In this document: positions 26,636 to 36,239 of the stretch, piece by piece
Numbering within the stretch: the first letter of the stretch is position 1
Layout: every line of letters begins with the position of its first letter
NCBI GenBank assembly: GCA_003241685.1
Contig: QFPJ01000018.1
Span: 1 to 53,203 of the forward strand
Direction of reading: 5' to 3'
DNA length: 53,203 bases
DNA from: Sphingopyxis macrogoltabida
GTDB lineage: Bacteria; Pseudomonadota; Alphaproteobacteria; Sphingomonadales; Sphingomonadaceae
The notes under the pieces: model-generated
Database searches by the model: none
What the model was told of the DNA's origin: nothing
What the model saw: only the letters and a program-made list of their open reading frames with translations
Position numbers and translations under genes: made by a program

Positions 26636-28273
26636 TCAGATATCGAGGATCAGAACGTCCACGACGGGCTTCTTGCCCGTCCAGTCGGTCGCGACACGGC
26701 GCACGCCCAGCCGGATCGCTTCCTTCAGCGCATCGCGGTCGCGCGCGGTTTTTGCCGCCGCCTGTTCCGCCGCCTCGTTCATCTCGTCCAGGAAGGCATC
26801 GCGCTCATCCTCGACCGGGACGCCGCGATAGTGGATCAGGCTGTCGACGAAAGCGCCGTTCGACGACAGCACCACCGCGACGGAGATCTGGCCGTTCAGC
26901 GCCAGCTTGCGCCGTTCGTTGATCGTTTCACCGTCAGCGGGCAGGATGACGTCGCCGTCGAGGATCAGGCGGCCGGCATGGACGCGCTCGACGATCCGCG
27001 GCGCGCCGGGCGCGAGCCGCACCAGATCGCCGTTCTGCTGAACCAGCGCATCGGCCACGCCCTGTTCCAGCGCAAAGCGCGCCTGTTCGTGCATATGGCG
27101 GATTTCGCCATGCACCGGAACGACGAGCTTCGGCCGCAACCAGCCATAGAGCGCCGCCAGTTCGGGCTGGCCCGGATGACCGCTGACGTGGATATGCGCC
27201 TGCTTCTCGGTCACGGTCAGCACGTCCTTGGCGGCGAGCTGGTTCATGATCCGCCCGATCGCGACCTCGTTGCCCGGAATCTGCTTCGACGAAAAGACGA
27301 CCGTATCGCCCGCCTCCAGCTTGATCTGGTGGACGTCGCCCGCCATCCGCGCCAGCGCGGCGCGCGGTTCGCCCTGCCCGCCGGTCGCGATCACCATGAC
27401 CTTGTCGCGCGGCAGGCGCATCGCCTCGTCGAAATCGACCGTCGGCGGAAAATCCCTGAGGTAGCCCGAGGCGCGTGCGACGCCCAGGATGCGGTCCAGC
27501 GAGCGCCCCGCGACGCACAGGTTGCGGCCCGTCGCCACCGCGACCTCGCCCAGCGTCTGCAGCCGCGCCGCGTTCGACGCAAAGGTCGTCACCACGACGC
27601 GTCCCTTCGCCGCCCCGACCGCGTCGAGCAGGCCCGCGCGCACGCCGCCCTCGCTGCCCGATGCCTCGGGGTTGAAGGCGTTGGTCGAATCGCAGACCAG
27701 CACATCGATGCCTTCGTCGCCCACCGCCGTCAGCGCCGCGGCGCTCGACGGCGTGCCGAGCACCGGATGATCGTCCAGCTTCCAGTCGCCGGTGTGGAAG
27801 ATGCGGCCATAGGGGGTGTCGATCACCGCCGCGCTCATCTCCAGGATCGAGTGGGCGAGCGGCATCATCCGGATGCCGAAGGGGCCGAGCCGGAACGTCG
27901 CGTCGATGTCGACGACGTTGATCCGGACGCTCTTTTCCAGCCCCTCCTCCGCCAGCTTGTGCGCGATCAGCCCGGCGGTGAAGCGGTTGGCGTAAAGCGG
28001 CACGCCCAGATCGGCCGCCAGATACGGAATGGCGCCGATATGATCTTCATGCCCGTGGGTGAGCACGATACCGAGCAGGTCGTCGCGGCGTTCCTCGATG
28101 AAATCGAGGTCGGGCATGACGATGTCGATACCGGGATAATCCGGGGTCCCGAAACTCACGCCCAGGTCGAGCATGATCCATTTGCCGTCGCAGCCATAGA
28201 GGTTGGCGTTCATGCCGATCTCGCCCGACCCGCCGAGCGCGAGGAAGAGCAGTTCCTTGCCGGGGGTCGTCAT
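26636..28273 (-). CDS. rnj: Ribonuclease J
   Basis: Metallo-beta-lactamase/beta-CASP ribonuclease with 5'-3' exo- and endonuclease activity in RNA maturation and decay, 545 residues. Metal ligands are seen in LTHGHEDHIG (73-78), AHSILEMS and FHTGDWKLD; the beta-CASP part includes DSTNAF and the later HVSGHPGQPEL and VPVHGEIRH. The C-terminal domain follows. The start ATG 28273 overlaps the coaX stop as ATGA. Its place in a respiratory operon is characteristic of alphaproteobacteria. Confidence 0.96.
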   Translation of the reverse strand: MTTPGKELLFLALGGSGEIGMNANLYGCDGKWIMLDLGVSFGTPDYPGIDIVMPDLDFIEERRDDLLGIVLTHGHEDHIGAIPYLAADLGVPLYANRFTAGLIAHKLAEEGLEKSVRINVVDIDATFRLGPFGIRMMPLAHSILEMSAAVIDTPYGRIFHTGDWKLDDHPVLGTPSSAAALTAVGDEGIDVLVCDSTNAFNPEASGSEGGVRAGLLDAVGAAKGRVVVTTFASNAARLQTLGEVAVATGRNLCVAGRSLDRILGVARASGYLRDFPPTVDFDEAMRLPRDKVMVIATGGQGEPRAALARMAGDVHQIKLEAGDTVVFSSKQIPGNEVAIGRIMNQLAAKDVLTVTEKQAHIHVSGHPGQPELAALYGWLRPKLVVPVHGEIRHMHEQARFALEQGVADALVQQNGDLVRLAPGAPRIVERVHAGRLILDGDVILPADGETINERRKLALNGQISVAVVLSSNGAFVDSLIHYRGVPVEDERDAFLDEMNEAAEQAAAKTARDRDALKEAIRLGVRRVATDWTGKKPVVDVLILDI

Positions 28274-29061
28274 GCGCCCGCTCCGCTCTGCCGATAGAGG
28301 TGCATCAGGCCGTTCAGCGTCAGGTCGGGTTCGATCCGGTCGAACAGATGCGCCTGTTCCTGAAACAGCGTGGCCAGGCCGCCCGTCGCAATCACCGTCA
28401 GCGGCTTGCCGATTTCCGTCTTCATGCGCCCGATCAGGCCTTCCATCATCGATACATAACCCCAATAAACGCCGATCAGCATCTGGCTTTCCGTCGTGCG
28501 GCCGATCACGCTGTCGCTCGCGGGCGCCTCGATCGCGATGCGCGGCAGCTTCGCCGCCGCCGCGACCAGCGCCTCCAGCGACAGATTGACGCCCGGCGCG
28601 ATGATGCCGCCCAGATACGCCCCGTCGGGCCCGATATGGTCGAGCGTCGTCGCGGTGCCGAAGCTGATCACCAGCTTGTCCTTGCCGGGTTCGACCGCCT
28701 GCGCCGATATGGCGTTGACGGCGCGGTCGGCGCCGACCGACTGCGGTTCGTCGACCTTCAACGCAATGCCCCAGTTCACCGGCTCGCGCCCCGCGACCAG
28801 CGCGTCGACGCCGAAATATTTATGGGCGAGGAGCTGGAGATTGTGCAGCGCGCGCGGCACGACCGTCGAGATGATCACCGCGCCCACATCGCCGCGGTCA
28901 TGCCCCTCGATCCGCATCAGCTGATCCAGCCATACCATATATTCGTCGGCGGTGCGGCGATCGTCGGTCGCGATCCGCCAGCGGGCGAGCAGTTCGCTTC
29001 CCCGGAACAGCGCGAATTTGGCGTTGGTGTTGCCGACATCAATGGCGAGCAGCACGATCAA
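28270..29061 (-). CDS. coaX: Type III pantothenate kinase
   Basis: First step of coenzyme A synthesis, ATP + pantothenate to phosphopantothenate, by the CoaX type that is not inhibited by CoA. 263 residues. The nucleotide motif IDVGNTNAKFALF is at the N-terminus; GADRAVNAISA, ISFGTATTLD with the catalytic Asp and GGIIAPGVNLSLEAL follow, and VIATGGLATLF near the end. The TTG start at 29061 overlaps the birA stop as TTGA and has GGAGG just upstream; GTG 29055 is an alternative with wider spacing. Confidence 0.95.
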   Translation of the reverse strand: MIVLLAIDVGNTNAKFALFRGSELLARWRIATDDRRTADEYMVWLDQLMRIEGHDRGDVGAVIISTVVPRALHNLQLLAHKYFGVDALVAGREPVNWGIALKVDEPQSVGADRAVNAISAQAVEPGKDKLVISFGTATTLDHIGPDGAYLGGIIAPGVNLSLEALVAAAAKLPRIAIEAPASDSVIGRTTESQMLIGVYWGYVSMMEGLIGRMKTEIGKPLTVIATGGLATLFQEQAHLFDRIEPDLTLNGLMHLYRQSGAGA

Positions 29062-29786
29062 TTCCCTCCCGTTGCGGGGCGTTGCAGTTCGACGTCGCCC
29101 GCATGGATCAGCATGACCTCTCCGCCCGGGCGGCGCAAGCGTAGCGCGCCGTCAGGGGCCAGGCCGTCGAATGTTCCGTCGATCCCCTGTTCGGACACGC
29201 GCAGCGGCGTGCCGACGGGGTGCGCCTGCGGCAGCCACGCGCGGACGATCGCCTCCATTCCCTGCTGTCGCCACGTCCACAGCGCGTCGACCATGGCGAT
29301 CGCCAGCGCATCGGCAAAGCGATCGCGGTCGAGCATGGCACCATGCGCCGCCAGCGTCGCCGTCGCGCGATCGGGCAGGTCCGGCGCCGACACCAGATTG
29401 ACGCCGATGCCGATGACCACGGCGTCGCCCTTGCGCTCCATCAATATGCCCGCGCATTTGGCACCGTCGATCAGCAGGTCGTTCGGCCATTTAAGCTGTG
29501 CGTCCACGCCCGGCGCCAGCGCCGCAACCGCCTTTGCCAATGCCACCCCGGCGACCAGCGCGAGCGTCGCGGGCGACGGGTCCGACGCGTGCAGATGCAC
29601 CACGGTCGATCCCATGAAATTGCCCAGCCCGTCGCCCCACGCCCGGCCCAGACGGCCGCGCCCGGCGGTCTGGCGGTCGGCGATCAGCCAGCGCCCCTCA
29701 CCGACATGCTCGCCCGCCGCCAGCCGCGCCAGCAGGTCGGCGTTGGTCGAACCGGTCTGCTGCGTCCGCTCGATCGGCGGGATCAG
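29058..29786 (-). CDS. birA: Biotin--protein ligase (short BirA), probable CTG start
   Basis: Attaches biotin to the carrier domain of acetyl-CoA carboxylase and similar enzymes. Only the catalytic part is present, without the DNA-binding domain of E. coli BirA. Motifs: QTGSTNADLLARL, the biotin-binding GRGRLGRAW, LKWPNDLLIDGAKCAGIL and IGIGVNLV. The domain opens at LIPPIERTQQTGS. No ATG, GTG or TTG lies near that point; the nearest GTG (29861) would add 25 residues read inside nuoN. A CTG at 29786 overlaps the nuoN stop as CTGA, like the ATGA/GTGA/TTGA junctions of neighbours, and is chosen. The function is certain, the start is inferred. Confidence 0.9.
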   Translation of the reverse strand: MIPPIERTQQTGSTNADLLARLAAGEHVGEGRWLIADRQTAGRGRLGRAWGDGLGNFMGSTVVHLHASDPSPATLALVAGVALAKAVAALAPGVDAQLKWPNDLLIDGAKCAGILMERKGDAVVIGIGVNLVSAPDLPDRATATLAAHGAMLDRDRFADALAIAMVDALWTWRQQGMEAIVRAWLPQAHPVGTPLRVSEQGIDGTFDGLAPDGALRLRRPGGEVMLIHAGDVELQRPATGGN

Positions 29787-31213
29787 AACAGCACCGACGC
29801 CGCGTGGGCCGATGCGACGCCCAGCACGGGGATGAAGAGATAGCCGACGACCGACAGCCACAGCGCGCTGACGGTCATGATCGTGCCTTCGACGACATTG
29901 CCGCCGCCCGACACATCGGCTTCCGATTGATCGTCGAAATACATCGTCTTGATGATCGCGATATAATAAAAGGCGCCGATCACCGAGGCGACGATGCCCG
30001 CGACCGCCAGCGGCACCAGGTTCGCGTTCACCGCGGCCTCGAACACCAGATATTTCGGCCAGAAACCGAACAGCGGCGGAATGCCGGCCAGGCTGAAGAA
30101 GAAGACCGACAACGCGGCCGCCAGGCCGGGTCGGCGCTGCGACAGGCCGGCCAGCGCGGCGATGCCTTCCACCGGATTGCCCGCACCGTCGCGAAGCTGA
30201 AGCACGACCAGGAACGATCCGATCGTCGTCACGACATAGACGAGCAGATAGGTCAGCACCGCCTCGACCCCCTGCTGCGTGCCCGCGGCAAGGCCGATCA
30301 ACATGAATCCGACATTGTTGATCGACGAATAGGCCAGCAGCCGCTTGATATTCTTCTGCCCGATCGCACCGGCGGCGCCGAGGATGATCGAGGCGAGCGC
30401 GAGGAAGATGATGATCTGCTGCCACGCGCCGATCGCGGGGCCCATGGCATCGACGACGACGCGCGTCATCAGCGCCATCGCCGCGACCTTCGGCGCCGTG
30501 GCGAAGAAGGCGGTGACGGGGGTCGGCGCGCCTTCATAGACGTCGGGCGTCCACATGTGGAACGGCACGGCGCTGATCTTGAAACCAAGGCCGGCCAGCA
30601 CGAAGACGATGCCGAAGATCAGGCCGATGCCCGGTTCGCGGCCCATCGCCTGTGCAATGCCGTCGAAATCGGTGGTCCCCGAAAAGCCGTAGAGCAGCGA
30701 AATGCCATAGAGCAGCATCCCCGACGCGAGCGCGCCGAGCACGAAATATTTCAGCCCCGCCTCGCTCGACCGATCGTCGGAGCGCATGAAGCTGGCGAGC
30801 ACATAGGCGGCAAGGCTGTTGAGTTCGAGGCCGACATAGAGCGTCATCAGGTCGCGCGACGAAGCCATGATGCCCATGCCAAGGGCCGCGAACAGGATCA
30901 GCACCGGATATTCGGCGCGCATCCCGCCCGTGAAGAAACGCGGCGCGATCAACAGGCACACCGCGCTGGCGGCGTAGATCAGCAGCTTGGCGAAGCCGCC
31001 GAAGGCGTCGACGGTCAGCGTTCCCGAAAAGACGGTCGCTTCGACACCGAACAGCGCGGCGACCGCGACCGCCGCCGCCGCGAGCGTCAGCAGCGCGGCG
31101 AGCTGATAGAGGCCGACCTGCCGGTCGCCCAGGAACGCGCCGAGCAACAGGGTGATCAGCCCGCCGATCGTCAGGATCAGTTCGGGCCAGATGAGCGCGA
31201 GATCGGCGGTCAT
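29783..31213 (-). CDS. nuoN: Complex I subunit NuoN
   Basis: Antiporter-like proton-pumping subunit of NADH:ubiquinone oxidoreductase in the inner membrane, 476 residues with about 14 transmembrane helices. Family stretches are LYVGLELNSLAAYVLASFMR, LGALASGMLLYG, KISAVPFHMWTPDVYEGAP and LLAYSSINNVGFMLIGLAAG. The start ATG 31213 overlaps the nuoM stop as ATGA. Confidence 0.97.
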   Translation of the reverse strand: MTADLALIWPELILTIGGLITLLLGAFLGDRQVGLYQLAALLTLAAAAVAVAALFGVEATVFSGTLTVDAFGGFAKLLIYAASAVCLLIAPRFFTGGMRAEYPVLILFAALGMGIMASSRDLMTLYVGLELNSLAAYVLASFMRSDDRSSEAGLKYFVLGALASGMLLYGISLLYGFSGTTDFDGIAQAMGREPGIGLIFGIVFVLAGLGFKISAVPFHMWTPDVYEGAPTPVTAFFATAPKVAAMALMTRVVVDAMGPAIGAWQQIIIFLALASIILGAAGAIGQKNIKRLLAYSSINNVGFMLIGLAAGTQQGVEAVLTYLLVYVVTTIGSFLVVLQLRDGAGNPVEGIAALAGLSQRRPGLAAALSVFFFSLAGIPPLFGFWPKYLVFEAAVNANLVPLAVAGIVASVIGAFYYIAIIKTMYFDDQSEADVSGGGNVVEGTIMTVSALWLSVVGYLFIPVLGVASAHAASVLF

Positions 31214-32766
31214 TGCATCCCTCCCGCATGATGCGCTTCGCCGGAACCGGCCTCGCCATGCGCTTCGGCAGGCTGGGGCTTGCCCGCGGTCAGATGGGCG
31301 TCACCGGCGGGCTTCGCGGGGGCGAGACGCGCGACGACCGTCGTCACGTCGCCGCGCATCGGCGCCAGGAAGCTTTCGGGATAGACGCCCATCCACAATG
31401 CGACGGCGGCCAGCGGCGCCATGATCGCCCATTCGCGGGGCTTGAGGTCGGGCATGGCCTTCACATCGTCCTTGGTCAGTTCGCCGAACACGACTCGGCG
31501 ATAGAGGTAGAGCATATAGGCGGCGCCGAGGATGATGCCGGTCGTACAGACGAAGGCGACGACGCTCGACGCTTCGTAAATGCCGAGCAGGCTCAGGAAT
31601 TCGCCGACGAAGCCGCTGGTGCCCGGCAGGCCGATCGACGCCATGGTGAACAGCATGAAGAACAGCGCATAGGCCGGCATGTTCACGGCAAGCCCGCCGT
31701 AGCGGTCGATCTCGCGCGTGTGCAGCCGGTCATAGATCACGCCGACGCAGAAGAAGAGCGCGGCCGACACGACGCCATGGCTGAGCATGATGATCAGCGC
31801 GCCTTCGATCCCCTGCTGGTTGAAGGCGAAGAGGCCGGCGGTGACGATCGCCATGTGCGCGACCGACGAATAGGCGATCAGCTTTTTCATGTCCTGCTGA
31901 ACCAGCGCGACGAGGCTGGTATAGACGACCGCGATCATCGACAGGACGAATACGACCCACATCAGCTGCGCCGAGGCGTCAGGGAACATCGGCATCATGA
32001 ACCGGATGAAGCCGTAGCTGCCCATTTTCAGCAGCACGCCCGCCAGAATCATCGAACCCGCCGTCGGCGCCTGCACATGTGCGTCGGGAAGCCAGGTGTG
32101 GACGGGCCACATCGGCATCTTGACCGCCAGGCTGGCGAAGAAGGCCAGCCACAGCCAGGTCTGCATTTCCGGCGGAAAATTATAGACGAGCAGCGTCGGA
32201 ATGTCGGTCGTCCCCGCTTCGCGGATCATCGCGATCATCGCGATCAGCATCAACACCGACCCGAGCAGCGTGTAGAGGAAGAATTTGAACGCGGCGTAGA
32301 TGCGGTTCGCCCCGCCCCAGATACCGATGATGAAATACATCGGGATCAGGCCGGCTTCGAAGAAGATGTAGAACAGCAACAGATCCTGCGCCGCGAAGAC
32401 GCCGATCATGATCGTTTCCATGACGAGGAACATCGCCATGTAGAGCCCGACCCGCTTGGTGATCGCTTCCCAGCTAGCAAGGATGCAGAGCGGCATCAGG
32501 AAGACGCTGAGCATGATCAGCATCAGTGCCATGCCGTCGATGCCGAGCGCCCACTGGAACCGCCCGAACAGGTCGGCGCGTTCGGTGAACTGCCACTGCG
32601 CGCCGCCGATATCGAAATTGGCCCACAGCAGGATGCCCAGCACGAAATTGACCAGCGTGGCGCTCAGCGCGACCAGACGCGCGCCGCGATCGCCGGCATA
32701 GAGGCAGGCGAGCGCCGCGATCAGCGGGACCGCCAGCATCAGCGAAAGGATGGGAAAGCCGCTCAC
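31210..32766 (-). CDS. nuoM: Complex I subunit NuoM
   Basis: Second antiporter-like proton-pumping subunit, 518 residues. It contains LFYIFFEAGLIPMYFIIGIW, KMPMWPVHTWLPDAHVQAPT, LIAYSSVAHMAIV and GTSGFVGEFL, all typical of NuoM. The last 45 residues after the final helix are polar and rich in Ala, His and Pro. GTG 32766 overlaps the nuoL stop as GTGA. Confidence 0.97.
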   Translation of the reverse strand: MSGFPILSLMLAVPLIAALACLYAGDRGARLVALSATLVNFVLGILLWANFDIGGAQWQFTERADLFGRFQWALGIDGMALMLIMLSVFLMPLCILASWEAITKRVGLYMAMFLVMETIMIGVFAAQDLLLFYIFFEAGLIPMYFIIGIWGGANRIYAAFKFFLYTLLGSVLMLIAMIAMIREAGTTDIPTLLVYNFPPEMQTWLWLAFFASLAVKMPMWPVHTWLPDAHVQAPTAGSMILAGVLLKMGSYGFIRFMMPMFPDASAQLMWVVFVLSMIAVVYTSLVALVQQDMKKLIAYSSVAHMAIVTAGLFAFNQQGIEGALIIMLSHGVVSAALFFCVGVIYDRLHTREIDRYGGLAVNMPAYALFFMLFTMASIGLPGTSGFVGEFLSLLGIYEASSVVAFVCTTGIILGAAYMLYLYRRVVFGELTKDDVKAMPDLKPREWAIMAPLAAVALWMGVYPESFLAPMRGDVTTVVARLAPAKPAGDAHLTAGKPQPAEAHGEAGSGEAHHAGGMQ

Positions 32767-34820
32767 AGGAACTTCACCATGGCCCAGCTGGCCAGGCCGA
32801 CAAGACCGAGCAGCATCACGAACGCATATCCATAAACATAACCCGATTGCAGCCGGACCGCGAGACGGGTCCCCCCGGCGACGAGCGCCGCGGCGCCATC
32901 GGGACCGAAACGGTCGATGGTGCCTTCATCCCCGCGCTTCCAGAAGAAGCGGCCGATCGCGAAGGCGGGCTTCACGAAGAGAATGTTGTACAGCTCGTCA
33001 AAATACCATTTGTTGTAGAGAAACTGATGCAGCAGGCGGAACTGCTCCACGAATTTCGCCGGAATGTCGGTGTTGCGAATATAGCTGTTCCACGCGAGGA
33101 ACAGGCCGATCGCCATCACCGTGAACGGCGTCCACTTCACCCAGGTCGGAACCTCGTGCGCGGCGTGCATCAGATGTTCGTCGAACGCGATGCTGCCCGC
33201 CCAGAACGCCAGCCCTTCCTCGGGGTAGATGAAGGGGTGCGCGAAGACGATGCCCGCGAACACCGCGCCGATCGACAGGACGACCAGCGGGATCAGCATG
33301 TTGATCGGGCTTTCGTGCGGGTGATAGCCCGCCGTGCCGTCGCTCGCCGCATCGTGCCCGGGGGCATGGTGATGATCGTCATGCCCGTGATCGTCATGAC
33401 CGTGCGCGCCGTGCCCATGATCGTCATGCACCGCGTGCTGGATATGCTCGCTCTGTTCCCAGCGCGGCTTGCCATAGAAGGTCAGGAAGACCAGCCGCCA
33501 CGAATAGAAGCTGGTGAGCAGCGCGGCGAAGATGCCGACCCAGAAAGCGATCTGGCCGCCTCCCCCTGCTGCAAACGCCGCCTCGAGGATGCCGTCCTTC
33601 GAATGGAAGCCCGCGAAACCGCCGACGCCCGCGATGCCGACGCCGGTGATCGCCAGCGTTCCCATCGTCATCGCCCAGAAGGTGATCGGGATATGTTTCC
33701 GAAGCCCGCCATAATAGCGCATGTCCTGTTCATGGTGCATCGAATGGATGACCGAACCGGCGCCCAGGAACAGCAGCGCCTTGAAGAAGGCGTGGGTGAA
33801 CAGGTGGAACATCGCCGCGCCATAGGCGCCGACGCCCGCGGCGAAGAACATGTAGCCGAGCTGCGAACAGGTCGAATAGGCGATGACGCGCTTGATGTCC
33901 CACTGCGTCGTGCCGACCGTCGCCGCGAACAGGCAGGTCGCGGCGCCGACGAAGGTGACGACGCCCAGCGCGATCGGCGCGGCCTCGAACATCGGCGACA
34001 GGCGGCACACCATGAACACGCCCGCCGTCACCATCGTCGCGGCGTGGATCAGCGCCGACACCGGCGTCGGACCCTCCATCGCATCGGGAAGCCAGGTATG
34101 CAGGCCAAGCTGCGCCGACTTGCCCATCGCGCCGATGAACAGCAGCAGGCAGAGCAGCGTCATCGTGTCGACGCGATAGCCGAAGAAGCCGATCGTCGAT
34201 CCCGCCATGCCCGGCGCGGCGGCCAGAATCTCGGGGATCGACACGGTGCCGAACACCAGGAAGGTGCCGAAGATGCCGAGCATGAAGCCCAGGTCGCCGA
34301 CGCGGTTGACGACGAACGCCTTGATCGCGGCGGCATTCGCGCTCGGCTTCTTGTACCAGAAACCGATGAGCAGGTATGACGCGAGACCGACGCCTTCCCA
34401 GCCGAAGAACATCTGAACCAGATTGTTCGCGGTCACGAGCATCAGCATCGCGAAGGTGAACAGCGACAGATAGGCGAAGAAGCGCGGCTGGTCGGGGTCC
34501 TCGCTCATATAGCCCCAGCTATAGAGATGGACGAGCGCCGACACCGTCGTGATGACGACCAGCATGATCGCGGTCAGCGTATCGACGCGCAACTCCCAAT
34601 TGAAATTGAGCGCGCCCGAACTGACCCAGTGCAGCACGGTCACGACCTCCGCCTCGCCCGTGCCGAACACGAACGACAGGAAGATCGGCCAGCTCAGCGC
34701 GCAGCTGGTGAACAGCGCGCCGGTGGTCACGATCTTCGACGCGGTCACGCCGATGACGCGCTGGCCAAGGCCTGCAACAAGCGCCGCGAGCAGCGGCAGG
34801 AAAACGATCGCCTGGATCAC
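32763..34820 (-). CDS. nuoL: Complex I subunit NuoL with histidine-rich loop
   Basis: Distal antiporter-like pump subunit with the long lateral helix, 685 residues. Family motifs: FFGWEGVGLASYLLIGFWY, GLHTWLPDAMEGPTPVSALI and IAYSTCSQLGYMFFA. Between two late helices, at residues 459-489, lies a stretch with 13 His in 31 residues, alternating with Asp and Gly (DDHGHGAHGHDDHGHDDHHH), not present in E. coli NuoL. It could bind Zn, Ni or Cu, or be neutral low-complexity sequence. GTG 34820 starts 4 bases after nuoK. Confidence 0.97.
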   Translation of the reverse strand: MIQAIVFLPLLAALVAGLGQRVIGVTASKIVTTGALFTSCALSWPIFLSFVFGTGEAEVVTVLHWVSSGALNFNWELRVDTLTAIMLVVITTVSALVHLYSWGYMSEDPDQPRFFAYLSLFTFAMLMLVTANNLVQMFFGWEGVGLASYLLIGFWYKKPSANAAAIKAFVVNRVGDLGFMLGIFGTFLVFGTVSIPEILAAAPGMAGSTIGFFGYRVDTMTLLCLLLFIGAMGKSAQLGLHTWLPDAMEGPTPVSALIHAATMVTAGVFMVCRLSPMFEAAPIALGVVTFVGAATCLFAATVGTTQWDIKRVIAYSTCSQLGYMFFAAGVGAYGAAMFHLFTHAFFKALLFLGAGSVIHSMHHEQDMRYYGGLRKHIPITFWAMTMGTLAITGVGIAGVGGFAGFHSKDGILEAAFAAGGGGQIAFWVGIFAALLTSFYSWRLVFLTFYGKPRWEQSEHIQHAVHDDHGHGAHGHDDHGHDDHHHAPGHDAASDGTAGYHPHESPINMLIPLVVLSIGAVFAGIVFAHPFIYPEEGLAFWAGSIAFDEHLMHAAHEVPTWVKWTPFTVMAIGLFLAWNSYIRNTDIPAKFVEQFRLLHQFLYNKWYFDELYNILFVKPAFAIGRFFWKRGDEGTIDRFGPDGAAALVAGGTRLAVRLQSGYVYGYAFVMLLGLVGLASWAMVKFL

Positions 34821-34824
34821 CGGC

Positions 34825-35130
34825 TTACCCCTTCATCCGGTTGGCATCGTCGACGGCAATGGTGCCGCGGCCGCGGAAATATATAACGAGAATGGCGAGC
34901 CCGATCGCGGCTTCACCCGCCGCCACCGTCAGCACGAACATCGAAAACACCTGCCCGACCAGATCGCCGAGCGCCGCGCTGAACGCGACGAGGTTGATGT
35001 TGACCGCCAGCAGGATCAGCTCGATCGCCATCAGGATGACGATGATATTCTTGCGGTTGATGAAGATGCCGAGCACGCCCAGCGTGAACAGCACCGCCGA
35101 AACGGCGAGATAATGGCCGACCGAAATCAC
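34825..35130 (-). CDS. nuoK: Complex I subunit NuoK
   Basis: 101-residue membrane subunit with three transmembrane helices. The conserved glutamates of the proton path are seen in ILMAIELILLAVNINLVAF and in VLTVAAGEAAIGLAILV. GTG 35130 overlaps the nuoJ stop as GTGA. Confidence 0.97.
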   Translation of the reverse strand: MISVGHYLAVSAVLFTLGVLGIFINRKNIIVILMAIELILLAVNINLVAFSAALGDLVGQVFSMFVLTVAAGEAAIGLAILVIYFRGRGTIAVDDANRMKG

Positions 35131-35738
35131 AGCTCAACCCCCTGCCCGGTGCCCGGATCGACCAGGCGCGTCGCATCCTCTGGACGGCGGCGCACCTGCT
35201 GGCCGATATTCTGCGCGCGGACCCCGCCGCGCTGGCGATGCGTCAGAACGATCGCGCCGATCATCGCGACGAGCAGAACGATGCCCGCCGCTTCGAACAG
35301 GAAGATGTAGCGGGTATAGAGCAGTTCGCCGACCTGCTGGATATTGCTCTTGTCGCTGACCACCGGCGCGACGCGCGCGCCCAGATCGACGCCGCCCGCG
35401 CTCCATGCGCCGACGGCAAAGACCAGCTCCGCCGCCAGGATGATCGCGACCAGCGCGCCCAGCGGCAGATAGCGCACGAAACCGGCGCGCAATTCGGCGA
35501 AATCGATGTCGAGCATCATCACGACGAACAGGAACAGCACCGCGACCGCCCCGACATAGACGATGACGAGCAGCATCGCGATGAACTCCGCCCCCGCGAG
35601 CAGCATCAGCCCCGCCGCGTTGAAGAAGGCGAGGATCAGCCACATGACGCTGTGGACCGGATTGCGCGAGAAAATGACCATCGCGCCGGAGGCGATGACG
35701 ATGGTCGCGAACAGGTAGAAGGCGATAAGCTGGATCAT
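35127..35738 (-). CDS. nuoJ: Complex I subunit NuoJ
   Basis: 203-residue membrane subunit with five helices. Typical stretches are RNPVHSVMWLILAFFNAAGL, LLVIVYVGAVAVLFLFVVMM and the last helix AAGIVLLVAMIGAIVLTHR. The short polar C-terminus ends at the nuoK overlap. The start ATG is 12 bases after the nuoI stop. Confidence 0.97.
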   Translation of the reverse strand: MIQLIAFYLFATIVIASGAMVIFSRNPVHSVMWLILAFFNAAGLMLLAGAEFIAMLLVIVYVGAVAVLFLFVVMMLDIDFAELRAGFVRYLPLGALVAIILAAELVFAVGAWSAGGVDLGARVAPVVSDKSNIQQVGELLYTRYIFLFEAAGIVLLVAMIGAIVLTHRQRGGVRAQNIGQQVRRRPEDATRLVDPGTGQGVEL

Positions 35739-35750
35739 GTGCGCGCGCCC

Positions 35751-36239
35751 TTATCGATAGGGCGCGTCGGCGGCAAGATTCGCCGCGATCGCGCTTTCCC
35801 ACTTGTCGCCGTTGGCGAGCAGCTTGGCCTTGTCATAGAGCAGCTCTTCGCGCGTTTCGGTCGCGAATTCGAAGTTCGGCCCTTCGACCACCGCATCGAC
35901 CGGGCACGCTTCCTGACAGAAACCGCAATAGATGCACTTGGTCATGTCGATGTCGTAGCGCGTCGTGCGGCGCGACCCGTCGTCGCGCGGCTCGGCCTCG
36001 ATCGTGATCGCCTGCGCCGGACAGATCGCCTCGCACAGCTTGCACGCGATGCAGCGTTCCTCGCCGTTCGGGTAGCGACGCAGCGCATGCTCGCCGCGGA
36101 AACGGGGCGACAGCGCGTTCTTTTCGAACGGATAGTTGATCGTCGCCTTCGGCTTGAAGAAATATTTGAGCGTGAGGGCATGCGCCTTCACAAACTCCCA
36201 CAAAGTGAAGCTTTTGATGAGGTGGGCGATGTTACTCAT
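35751..36239 (-). CDS. nuoI: Complex I subunit NuoI (2 x 4Fe-4S)
   Basis: Connects the peripheral electron chain to the quinone site, 162 residues. Two ferredoxin motifs carry clusters N6a and N6b: CIACKLCEAICP and CIYCGFCQEACP. The N-terminal amphipathic part (FTLWEFVKAHALTLKYFF) lies on the membrane. ATG 36239 overlaps the nuoH stop as ATGA. Confidence 0.97.
   Translation of the reverse strand: MSNIAHLIKSFTLWEFVKAHALTLKYFFKPKATINYPFEKNALSPRFRGEHALRRYPNGEERCIACKLCEAICPAQAITIEAEPRDDGSRRTTRYDIDMTKCIYCGFCQEACPVDAVVEGPNFEFATETREELLYDKAKLLANGDKWESAIAANLAADAPYR

Noticed and set aside
29804..35113. Several long plus-strand frames opposite nuoN, nuoM and nuoL
   Set aside because: Antisense of membrane genes; no family motif and no ribosome binding sites.
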